A DNA stretch of 64,000 nt, taken from positions 16,570 to 80,569 of the forward strand of contig REAB01000067.1 of the NCBI GenBank assembly GCA_004293645.1, read 5' to 3'. Within the stretch, counting starts at the first letter, position 1; the number at the start of each line of letters is the position of its first letter. The notes below the pieces were generated by a model. That model saw only the letters and a list, made by a program, of their open reading frames with translations, did not search any database and had not been told where the DNA came from. The translations under genes were made by a program, and so were the position numbers. This stretch comes from Cytophagia bacterium. GTDB lineage: Bacteria; Bacteroidota; Bacteroidia; Cytophagales; Spirosomataceae. Shown here piece after piece: positions 57,660 through 64,000 of this stretch.

Positions 57660-59000
57660 CTACTCTGCTTCTTGCACCAGTACGTCTGTTTTGCTCCGTA
57701 GCCAGTTGGGGCGGGTGGTGCGTACGCGGGCGCGGAGGTCGTTGAGCATCGAATAAAGCCCAAAATAAGTGCGATTGACGTACAGCCCATCTTGCGAACC
57801 ACGCGCCACTTTTGAGTTTCTGATCTCTTCTACTTTGGCCAATTCGTCGGCAAAAGCATATACTTCGGTAAAGTACTCATCGTTGCCAAAATCAAACTCT
57901 TCGGCCGTAAATGGCCTGCCCAACAGTCCAATCATTTGGCGAAACAGGTCAGAAAACAACACTTTTTCGTGGGGGCTGTCTTCGGGCAATAAAAACTCCA
58001 AATTATAAAAAATATCGTCGGTTTTTTGCTTGTTTTGGAGCGTATCGGGGTTGATGAGCGCGAAATAATTGTCATAAAAATACGCAGGAATGACTTTAAC
58101 GCAGCCAAAATCAATGACCCCCATTGTGCCGTCGGGGCGCATCAAGAAGTTGCCAGGGTGCGGGTCGGCGTGCACTTGGCGGAGCGTATGTACCTGAAAA
58201 TCATAGAATTCCCAGAGTGCTTGTCCAATGCGGTCGCGGACATCTTGCGGAGGATTGGTAGCCAAAAACTCCTTCAAGTGCAGGCCGTCGAGCCAATCCA
58301 TGGTTAAGATGCGTTTTGACGACAGCTCGGCGTAGTATTTCGGAAAAACCAAACCGTCGATGTGCGCACAGGCGCTCGATATTTCGATAGAGCGGCGCAG
58401 TTCGAGGTCGTAGTCGGTTTCTTCCAAGAGTTTGGTTTCTACTTCTTTGGTATAGCGTTCTACGTCTTTTTCGTTGAGGCCAAAAAGGCGCGTGGCCATG
58501 GGCCTCACCATTTTGAGGTCGGAGCTGATGCTGTCGGCTACGCCTGGGTACTGAATTTTGACGGCCAATTTTTTGCCATCTTTAAAAGCCAAATGCACCT
58601 GCCCGATTGAGGCCGCGTTGAGGGCTTCCATGTCAAAACTATCGAACAATTGACTGGGTGTTTGGCCAAAATAATTACGAAACGTCTTGACTACCAGTGG
58701 CCCAGAGAGCGGCGGTGCCGAATATTGCGACATCTGAAAACGATCTACGTAGGCGCGGGGCAACACGCTGCGGTCCATGCTCAACATTTGGGCTACTTTC
58801 AAGGCCGAGCCTTTTAGCTCGCTCAGCGATTCGTAAATATCGGTGGCGTTGTCTTGGTGCAACTCCTCGCGGGTAGTTTCGGAGTCCAACATTTTTTTGA
58901 CGTTGTATTTCAAATAATTGCCGCCAATTTTTGCACCAGTTTTCAGAAATTGGGTAGCGCGGGCTACCTTGGAGGTGGGGATACTATCTTGTATTTTCAT
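57660..59000 (-). CDS. ABC1/UbiB-type atypical kinase
   Basis: This 446-aa protein of the ABC1 (AarF/UbiB/COQ8) family has the Ala/Gly nucleotide loop NAASIGQVHLA, the lysine strand LAVKIQYPG, the catalytic HADPHPGNFLM and the metal-binding VIDFGCVK. The usual KxGQ motif at the N-terminal extension reads KVAQ at 68-71 (ALKVAQMLSMD). It probably binds ATP and acts in isoprenoid-quinone or lipid metabolism; the molecular reaction of ABC1 proteins is unsettled. Its ATG overlaps the end of the TetR-type gene by 4 bp, making a coupled operon. Confidence 0.93.
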   Translation of the reverse strand: MKIQDSIPTSKVARATQFLKTGAKIGGNYLKYNVKKMLDSETTREELHQDNATDIYESLSELKGSALKVAQMLSMDRSVLPRAYVDRFQMSQYSAPPLSGPLVVKTFRNYFGQTPSQLFDSFDMEALNAASIGQVHLAFKDGKKLAVKIQYPGVADSISSDLKMVRPMATRLFGLNEKDVERYTKEVETKLLEETDYDLELRRSIEISSACAHIDGLVFPKYYAELSSKRILTMDWLDGLHLKEFLATNPPQDVRDRIGQALWEFYDFQVHTLRQVHADPHPGNFLMRPDGTMGVIDFGCVKVIPAYFYDNYFALINPDTLQNKQKTDDIFYNLEFLLPEDSPHEKVLFSDLFRQMIGLLGRPFTAEEFDFGNDEYFTEVYAFADELAKVEEIRNSKVARGSQDGLYVNRTYFGLYSMLNDLRARVRTTRPNWLRSKTDVLVQEAE

Positions 59001-59635
59001 TGTTTATTCTGATACACAAATTTGGCTAAATTGAGAACGCTATCTACTACCGAAGTCCCCATCAAGTCCATGGCTGTGTTTACGGTTTTTTCGATGGCGG
59101 TGTCGGTGAGTTCAAAACTGCGGCTGGTGTCTTTTACCCAAAAATCAAGAATGTACAACGTGTTCATCCACAGGCCATCAGCGTACCTGCTTGACAAATA
59201 AGGACGTGCCAATATTTCTCGGCTTTCGCGGCCTTCGTAGGTTAAATCGCTGGCAAAAGACAGAAACGATTCCTTGAATTTGCTCAATTCTTGGGGCTTT
59301 TTGGTAGCTACTGGTTGCTTAAATTTTTTGTAACTATACACTACAAAACTGCGGTTGGCCTTCAATACTTCAATCCAAGTGTAGTAAATGCCCAACAGTT
59401 TTTCGCGGACAGAGTACTTTTGGAAGGTTTCGTCGGCTTCGGCGGTGGCGCGGGCTTCTTCAAAAAACGAATCCCAAAGCTCCATTTCGATGGCTTCAAA
59501 CGAAGTATAATATTCGTACAATTCCGACTCGTTCATTTTGATTTTTTTGGCAAACGCATAAAACGAGGCGGGTGCGTGGCCGTTTTCGAGGACGTGCTCG
59601 ACGTAGGCTTTTCTGATTTTTTCTATTTTTTCCAT
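58997..59635 (-). CDS. TetR/AcrR-family transcriptional regulator
   Basis: The start is ATG 59635 (212 aa), MEKIEKIRKAYVEHVLENGH. The N-terminal HTH runs about 15-45 (SFYAFAKKIKMNESELYEYY), then SFEAIEMELWDSFFEEARAT. The C-terminal ligand domain is helical (YTWIEVLKANRSFVVYSYKK, ARPYLSSRYADGLWMNTLYI). It overlaps the GNAT-type gene (13 bp) and the ABC1-kinase gene (4 bp), so it probably controls its own operon. The effector is unknown. Confidence 0.88.
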   Translation of the reverse strand: MEKIEKIRKAYVEHVLENGHAPASFYAFAKKIKMNESELYEYYTSFEAIEMELWDSFFEEARATAEADETFQKYSVREKLLGIYYTWIEVLKANRSFVVYSYKKFKQPVATKKPQELSKFKESFLSFASDLTYEGRESREILARPYLSSRYADGLWMNTLYILDFWVKDTSRSFELTDTAIEKTVNTAMDLMGTSVVDSVLNLAKFVYQNKQ

Positions 59636-60711
59636 GCTTTTATAACGCCTTGTGTAGTCGAAAGGTTTTGATTTGGGGAGAGTTGTTTGGCAAAAATTAA
59701 TTTCTGGCTGTTTTTCGCCCCTAAATTGCATTTAAAACGTTGCAAACTTTCTTTTGGCTGGCCGTTTGCATCAACCGAAACGCCCATGTCAAGGATTTGA
59801 ATGGCGTTTTGTTGGCAATAATGGTACAAACCTGCGGTTAGCAAAACGGTGGGACTAAAAGCGCGGTAGTGGAGGCAGTCGGCGGGGCAAAAATTGTACA
59901 ACACGCCGCTGCCCACGCGCACGGCTACCGTCAAGGCTACTATTTGCTGCCCATTTTTGACGCAAAACAGGTGATACTGGTCGGAAAATAAGCCAAACCA
60001 AGCCACCAGCGCCGCGTAGTCGAAGGTGATGGCATAACCGAGCGCTTGGCGATTTTTGGCAATAAATGCGTAAACGGCGGCCAAGTCGGGTTGCTCCCAT
60101 TCTTTAAAAACAAAACCCGCGCGTTCACATTTTTGCAAACGTCGCCGCTCAGAGGCGTGGAGCTGTGTTTGAAAGGGAGCGTCAGAAACCACAATGTGTT
60201 GATTTTCAAATGCCTGCACTACTTTGAAGCCGTTTTTGCGGAGGCTGTTGGCTATTTTTTTAGCGTTGGGTGCGTCGTAGCAATTGGGAAATAACTTGAT
60301 TTGACAACTTTCGAGGCTCAGTTTTTGGCAAAAATCCCCCATTTCCTGCACAAAATAATCCAATAAGCCAGGCGGCAATTTGGGTTTTATTTCTAAGCCG
60401 CCAAACGGTGCAAGAGCGGGGCTATTTCCCGTTTTTTGGTGGGGTTTTACAAATAAATAAAAAAAAGCCAAAGCCTGCGTTTGGGCTAAATTAGTCAGGA
60501 TAAAAGTAAATAATTGCGCGTCTTCTGACTGATAATGAGCGTATTGCGGGCTGTTAAAAACCCACGGTTGCCACGTTATCTGAAAGTGGTTGAGCGCGTG
60601 AGGCTGGTTCTCAAAAACCAGCACGTGGCAACGCTCCTGTGGGTTGGTGGTGGTTTTGTTTTCCCGTAAAGAAGAAAGAATATGCGTCATTTCTGGTGGC
60701 TTGACGGGCAA
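59623..60711 (-). CDS. GNAT/FemAB-like N-acetyltransferase-fold protein
   Basis: This 362-aa protein (a later ATG at 60690 is an alternative start) has SSLRENKTTTNPQERCHVLV then a two-domain GNAT/FemAB-like layout: LASERRRLQKCERAGFVFKE-like ERRRLQKCERAGF, KNRQALGYAITFDYAALVAW, FCVKNGQQIVALTVAVRVGS and YHYCQQNAIQILDMGVSVDA. Such proteins transfer acyl or aminoacyl groups; the target is unknown. It is the first gene of the operon with the TetR-type and ABC1 genes, and is divergent from the ABC-F gene with a 39-bp gap. Confidence 0.75.
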   Translation of the reverse strand: MPVKPPEMTHILSSLRENKTTTNPQERCHVLVFENQPHALNHFQITWQPWVFNSPQYAHYQSEDAQLFTFILTNLAQTQALAFFYLFVKPHQKTGNSPALAPFGGLEIKPKLPPGLLDYFVQEMGDFCQKLSLESCQIKLFPNCYDAPNAKKIANSLRKNGFKVVQAFENQHIVVSDAPFQTQLHASERRRLQKCERAGFVFKEWEQPDLAAVYAFIAKNRQALGYAITFDYAALVAWFGLFSDQYHLFCVKNGQQIVALTVAVRVGSGVLYNFCPADCLHYRAFSPTVLLTAGLYHYCQQNAIQILDMGVSVDANGQPKESLQRFKCNLGAKNSQKLIFAKQLSPNQNLSTTQGVIKAWKK

Positions 60712-60720
60712 ATATACAAA

Positions 60721-60752
60721 TTGTATGCCGCGAAACGCTAACTTTGCGGCAT
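60721..60752 (+). promoter_or_regulatory. Promoter box and inverted repeat ahead of the ABC-F gene
   Basis: TAACTTTG at 60739-60746 matches the TAnnTTTG -7 box and ends 4 bp before the ATG at 60751, implying a leaderless or near-leaderless mRNA. ATGCCGC (60725-60731) and GCGGCAT (60746-60752) form a perfect 7-bp inverted repeat spanning the box and start codon, a possible operator. Confidence 0.5.
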
Positions 60753-62673
60753 GATTTCAATTACCAACTTATCGTATTATCTCGGCGACCGCGCACTCTA
60801 CGACGGTGCGTCGTTGCACATTAAGCCCAAAGAAAAAATTGGCCTCATTGGCCTCAATGGCACGGGCAAGTCCACGCTGCTGCGCATGCTGCACGGCGAA
60901 TACCAACCCGACGGGGGGAATATCTCCAAATCGGGCGATTGTAGCATCGGTTTTTTGAACCAAGATTTGCTTTCGTACCAAACCGACGATTCGATTTTGG
61001 CGGTGGCCATGCAGGCGTTTGAACGCGCCAATGAGTTGCAAAAACAAATGGACGACATTTTGCACGAAATGGAACTCAACTACCACGACGCGCTCATTGA
61101 CCGCTTGGCCCGCGTGCAAGAAGAATTTGAAGCCCTCGATGGCTACACCATTCAGTCGAAAGCCGAGGAAATTTTGGAAGGCTTGGGTTTTAGTACCGAC
61201 GACCTGCACCGTCCGCTGCGGTTGTTTTCGGGTGGGTGGCGCATGCGCGTGATGTTGGCCAAATTGCTCCTCCAAAAGCCGTCGCTGTTGATGCTCGATG
61301 AGCCTACCAACCACTTGGATTTGCCGTCTATTCAGTGGGTCGAAAAATACATTCAAAATTACGAAGGAGCCGTTATTGTGGTGTCGCACGACCGCCAGTT
61401 TTTGGACAATACCATTGACGTAACGGTGGAGGTAGCCAACCAAAAATTAAATTATTACGGGGGCAATTACTCGTTTTATTTGGAAGAAAAAGCCCTCCGC
61501 AACGACATTCAGCGCGGAGCTTACGAAAACCAACAGGCTAAAATCAGGCAAACAGAACGTTTTATTGAGCGTTTTAAGGCCAAAGCCACCAAAGCCAAGC
61601 AAGCCCAAAGCAGGGTAAAACTGCTCAATAAAATGGACCGCGTAGATGCCGTAGTAGATGAAAACGCAAAAGTACACTTCAAATTCCAGTTTTCGACGCA
61701 GCCTGGCCGCCACGTGTTTCAGTTGGAAGACACCTCGAAGGCCTACGCCGAAAAAGTGATTTTATCGCACACCGATATTTCGATGGAGCGCGGCGACAAA
61801 GTGGCGCTCATTGGGGCCAACGGCAAGGGGAAGTCCACGCTGCTGCGCATCATAGCGGGTACCGAAGAAATAGACGGCGTGCGCCGCTTGGGCCACAACG
61901 TTAAATTTACGTTTTATGCCCAGCACCAGTTGGAGTCGTTGAACGTAGAACACACCATTTTGGAAGAACTCAAATACGCCAATTCTACCAAAACCGAAAC
62001 CGAATGTCGGACCATTTTGGGTTGCTTTTTGTTTACGGGCGAAGACGTGTTCAAGAAAATAAAAGTGCTGTCGGGTGGCGAGAAATCACGGGTGGCACTG
62101 GCGAAGGTGTTGGTGTCGGAGGCCAATTTTTTGCTTTTAGATGAGCCTACCAACCACTTGGATATGCAGTCGGTCAATATTTTGATTCAAGCCTTGCAGC
62201 AATACGAAGGCTCGTTTGTGGTGGTGTCGCACGACCGTTATTTTGTAGAATCTATTGCCAACAAGATTTGGTACATCGAAGACCACCAAGTAAAAGATTA
62301 CCCTGGCGACTACTACGAGTATGAAACGTGGCTCGAAGAACGCGGCAGTGCGCCCCAAACCACCGAAAAAGTAGAGCTTTCTAAGCATGCTCACGTGCAA
62401 AGCACCAAGCCCGTGGCCACCACTGCCAACGCGCCCGCCAAAGAAAACAGCCAACAAGCCCGCAAGCAACTCGAAAAGCGCGTGGCCGATATTGAGCAGA
62501 AAATAGAAGGTTTAGAAAAGCAAAAAGCCGAAATAGAAGCCCAAATGGCCGATGTTGCCGTTTTTAGCAGCGCCCCCAAACTCAAAGAAACCCAACAGCG
62601 ATACGACCAACTCAAAAAACAGTTGGACCAAGCCAACACCGATTGGGAGAAATTGATAGAAGAATTGGGTTGA
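60751..62673 (+). CDS. ABC-F family ATPase (Uup-like)
   Basis: This 640-aa protein has two complete ABC domains: Walker A GLNGTGKST (about residue 36) and GANGKGKST, signatures RLFSGGWRMR and VLSGGEKSR, Walker B LLMLDEPTNHLD and LLLDEPTNHLD. A linker helix (AKATKAKQAQSRVKLLNKMD) between them is typical of ABC-F translation factors. A C-terminal coiled coil follows (ARKQLEKRVADIEQKIEGLE, then KQKAEIEAQMADV). No membrane helices are present; it should act on the ribosome. Its resistance or housekeeping role cannot be told by eye. Confidence 0.95.
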   Translation: MISITNLSYYLGDRALYDGASLHIKPKEKIGLIGLNGTGKSTLLRMLHGEYQPDGGNISKSGDCSIGFLNQDLLSYQTDDSILAVAMQAFERANELQKQMDDILHEMELNYHDALIDRLARVQEEFEALDGYTIQSKAEEILEGLGFSTDDLHRPLRLFSGGWRMRVMLAKLLLQKPSLLMLDEPTNHLDLPSIQWVEKYIQNYEGAVIVVSHDRQFLDNTIDVTVEVANQKLNYYGGNYSFYLEEKALRNDIQRGAYENQQAKIRQTERFIERFKAKATKAKQAQSRVKLLNKMDRVDAVVDENAKVHFKFQFSTQPGRHVFQLEDTSKAYAEKVILSHTDISMERGDKVALIGANGKGKSTLLRIIAGTEEIDGVRRLGHNVKFTFYAQHQLESLNVEHTILEELKYANSTKTETECRTILGCFLFTGEDVFKKIKVLSGGEKSRVALAKVLVSEANFLLLDEPTNHLDMQSVNILIQALQQYEGSFVVVSHDRYFVESIANKIWYIEDHQVKDYPGDYYEYETWLEERGSAPQTTEKVELSKHAHVQSTKPVATTANAPAKENSQQARKQLEKRVADIEQKIEGLEKQKAEIEAQMADVAVFSSAPKLKETQQRYDQLKKQLDQANTDWEKLIEELG

Positions 62674-62831
62674 TGACCAACGGTTTGGCGCTTTGCGTTC
62701 GGGCGGGATTTCGAAGCACAAAAGCTGATATTATTACTAAAGTTCAATTGAAAAACTGCCGTTGAGTTTTGCACGTCACCCCGCCTGACGCAAAACCCGT
62801 GTTAGCGGTTCGGGCTTCTTTTGTCCATTGT

Positions 62832-63368
62832 TTATAAGTAGATTATATTGTAAGTCATTATTTGTAATCCATTTTCGTAGTCTGATGTTTCAAACAATTC
62901 TAACTTATATTTAGAATTTGAATTTCCAAAAAGTCTTATCCCTTGTCCTAAAATTAAAGGATTGAGTTTTAATTTTAATGTGTCAACCTTTTTGTTGTCC
63001 AAAAGCCACCCTGCGAACTGTCCGCCACCACAAAGGTATATGTCCGTTCCTTCGTGCATTTTTAGTTTGTCAATTTCAGTCAGGTCTAGGTTTTTTACTT
63101 CTACTTGTGTACTGAGGTTTTCAAGTTTTAAGTTGTCAGTAAAAATATAATGTTTCATATGTAGGTATGCAGGTTGTCCAGGTTGTAAACCATACTTATA
63201 ACCAAATTCATAAGTGTTTCTTCCCATAATGACTGTGTCAAAATTGGTAAGGTCTGCTAAGTACTTGTCCACACCGTTGCCTGTTCCTACATATCCACTG
63301 ATGTCGTCATTTGGTCCTGAAATAAAACCGTCAATTGAACTTGCTACGTAATAAACTATTTTTCTCAT
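62832..63368 (-). CDS. RibD/DHFR-family reductase-like protein
   Basis: This 178-aa protein has the dihydrofolate-reductase-like/RibD C-terminal pattern: YYVASSIDGFISGPNDDISG, FDTVIMGRNTYEFGYKYGLQ, IYLCGGGQFAGWLLDNKKVD and LNPLILGQGIRLFG. It would bind NADPH and reduce a pteridine/pyrimidine-like substrate; often found as solitary accessory genes. The gene is bracketed by GTTAGCGGT (62801-62809) and ACCGCTAAC (63419-63427), a cassette-like arrangement. AT-rich codon use. Confidence 0.88.
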   Translation of the reverse strand: MRKIVYYVASSIDGFISGPNDDISGYVGTGNGVDKYLADLTNFDTVIMGRNTYEFGYKYGLQPGQPAYLHMKHYIFTDNLKLENLSTQVEVKNLDLTEIDKLKMHEGTDIYLCGGGQFAGWLLDNKKVDTLKLKLNPLILGQGIRLFGNSNSKYKLELFETSDYENGLQIMTYNIIYL

Positions 63369-63761
63369 ATTCTTATTTGTTGTCTTTTGATTTGTTGTTA
63401 CTGTGTCGTCATAGCCTGACCGCTAACTCTGTAATATACGAAATTTTTGTAGTACTTTTAAGTATTTACGGTATTATTTTAATTTTTTACTGTATTATTT
63501 TTGTGTTATATTATTGGGTCTTATTTCCCATTTTCTTCCAAATTTAAAAAATTTCTTTCGTTCTGTCAAATGTCCCCAGCTACCCAGATAGTTTGGGTTT
63601 TCAACGCTCAATTCCCCAAACTTCGATAGCGCGAGGCTTTGCCTCGTGCTTATTATTTTAAGGCTTTAAGCCTTCTTTGTTCCAAACGGGGTCGCCCGTG
63701 CGATTGAGTTAATCATAGCCTGTACAAACAATAACAAAAAGTTCCGCCGTATTTTTGTGGT
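63369..63761. other. 393-bp gap with hairpins and possible IS left end
   Basis: AGTTTGGG (63590-63597) and CCCAAACT (63615-63622) form an inverted repeat. GCGCGAGGC/GCCTCGTGC (63629-63649) and AAGGCTTTAAGCCTT (63660-63674) form two hairpins. 63693-63708 (GGGGTCGCCCGTGCGA-like) resembles the GC core of element B/C. TATTTTTG at 63750-63757 matches the -7 box of the partial gene. Confidence 0.5.
63629..63674. repeat. Two adjacent hairpins near the right edge
   Basis: GCGCGAGGC with GCCTCGTGC around TTT (one G-T pair), followed by the 15-bp palindrome AAGGCTTTAAGCCTT. Both lie 90-130 bp before the partial gene at 63762. Confidence 0.75.
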
Positions 63762-64000
63762 ATGAAACAAGCAAAAAACAGCGAAACAATGCCTAAGAGG
63801 CAAAATAAAGATACAGATATTATTTTCAAAAAGATAATATCTGATGTGAAAAAAGAAAATAGATATTTACGGAAACAAGTAAGAGAAGTGAAAGAAAGTC
63901 AGGATGCTTGGAAAAGTAAATATTTTGATTTAAAAAATTCAAAAAACACGTCTAACATTACCAAAGCAAAGCACCACCAATTTCCCATCATTTGGGTCAT
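63762..64000 (+). CDS. Partial gene, possibly the start of a transposase
   Basis: The ATG at 63762 opens a frame running off the window (79 codons seen): MKQAKNSETMPKRQNKDTDI, then KKENRYLRKQVREVKESQDA and SNITKAKHHQFPIIWV. The charged coiled-coil start followed by K-x-K-x-H-x-x-P-I-I resembles the N-terminus of some Bacteroidota IS transposases, and hairpins and a short inverted repeat lie upstream. The element's right end is outside the window. The transposase call is tentative. Confidence 0.45.
   Translation, partial: MKQAKNSETMPKRQNKDTDIIFKKIISDVKKENRYLRKQVREVKESQDAWKSKYFDLKNSKNTSNITKAKHHQFPIIWV

Noticed and set aside
1..64000. tRNA or rRNA genes
   Set aside because: No clover-leaf-like sequence or conserved rRNA stretches were recognised in a reading of both strands; a computational scan would be needed to exclude a tRNA fully.

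Overview
The window looks like chromosomal DNA of a Bacteroidota bacterium, most likely order Cytophagales (Runella/Spirosoma-like). The evidence is: a very large C25 (gingipain-type) peptidase with a type IX secretion (T9SS) tail, a second protein with a gliding/T9SS type B sorting domain, carboxypeptidase-regulatory/TonB-receptor proteins, LytTR signalling pairs, an ECF sigma factor with a membrane partner, menaquinone genes, and promoter-like -7 boxes of the form TAnnTTTG. No rRNA, tRNA or CRISPR array was seen.

Layout. 1-2.7 kb: polyamine ABC uptake genes (potB, cut by the window edge, and potD) behind an Lrp-type regulator. 3-9.4 kb: an SSS symporter and the 1645-aa PorU2-like C25 peptidase. 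9.5-18.5 kb: a GH113-like lipoprotein, a methyltransferase, a DUF2452 protein, two Rpn-family nuclease genes (the second probably frameshifted), menB, an exported cyclophilin, a DegT-family aminotransferase resembling KdnA, and an exported glutamate-racemase homologue. 18.6-22.6 kb: signalling genes, comprising a LytS/LytR-type pair, the 3' remnant of a methionine aminotransferase, and a LuxR regulator with a degenerate receiver and a 17-C tract. 22.6-24.9 kb: an AT-rich island with a C10 (streptopain) peptidase between two small lipoproteins. 25-33.7 kb: a BatA-type protein, a gene broken by an ochre stop, MoeB-rhodanese, DUF2911, a T9SS type B protein, and a GMC oxidoreductase with its subunit-3 partner. 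34-41.5 kb: a PD-(D/E)XK-like protein, a UxaA-type dehydratase with a palindrome inserted in frame, a cysteine hydrolase, a BaiN-type flavoprotein, a DUF4905 protein, a LysM protein and a queuosine-precursor transporter. 41.6-53.9 kb: a YyaL/DUF255 protein, a TonB-dependent receptor, AlkA, a Uma2 nuclease, a small Sm-like protein, a patatin, a polyprenyl diphosphate synthase, an ECF sigma factor with a membrane/beta-barrel partner, a PAS protein and a YoaK protein. 54-57.5 kb: an accessory patch with short repeats, a HEAT-like membrane protein and a tyrosine recombinase fused at its 3' end to a decapitated ssb. 57.6-64 kb: a GNAT/TetR/ABC1-kinase operon, an ABC-F protein, a RibD/DHFR-family protein and the start of a possible transposase.

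The least expected material is non-genic. There are three copies (two direct, one inverted) of a roughly 180-200 bp MITE-like element with near-inverted TAAGTAGTT ends. Two copies sit against heptamer-type microsatellites, one supplies the stop codon of the symporter gene, and one starts two bases upstream of the GMC oxidoreductase start codon. Several long near-perfect hairpins lie between tandem genes, and one lies inside a coding sequence. Other points for a second look are the recombinase with three HARP-like repeats and its ssb junction, the ECF sigma/transmembrane/barrel pair, the exported racemase, and the homopolymer in the LuxR gene. All assignments come from reading the sequence and from family knowledge; no database search was run.
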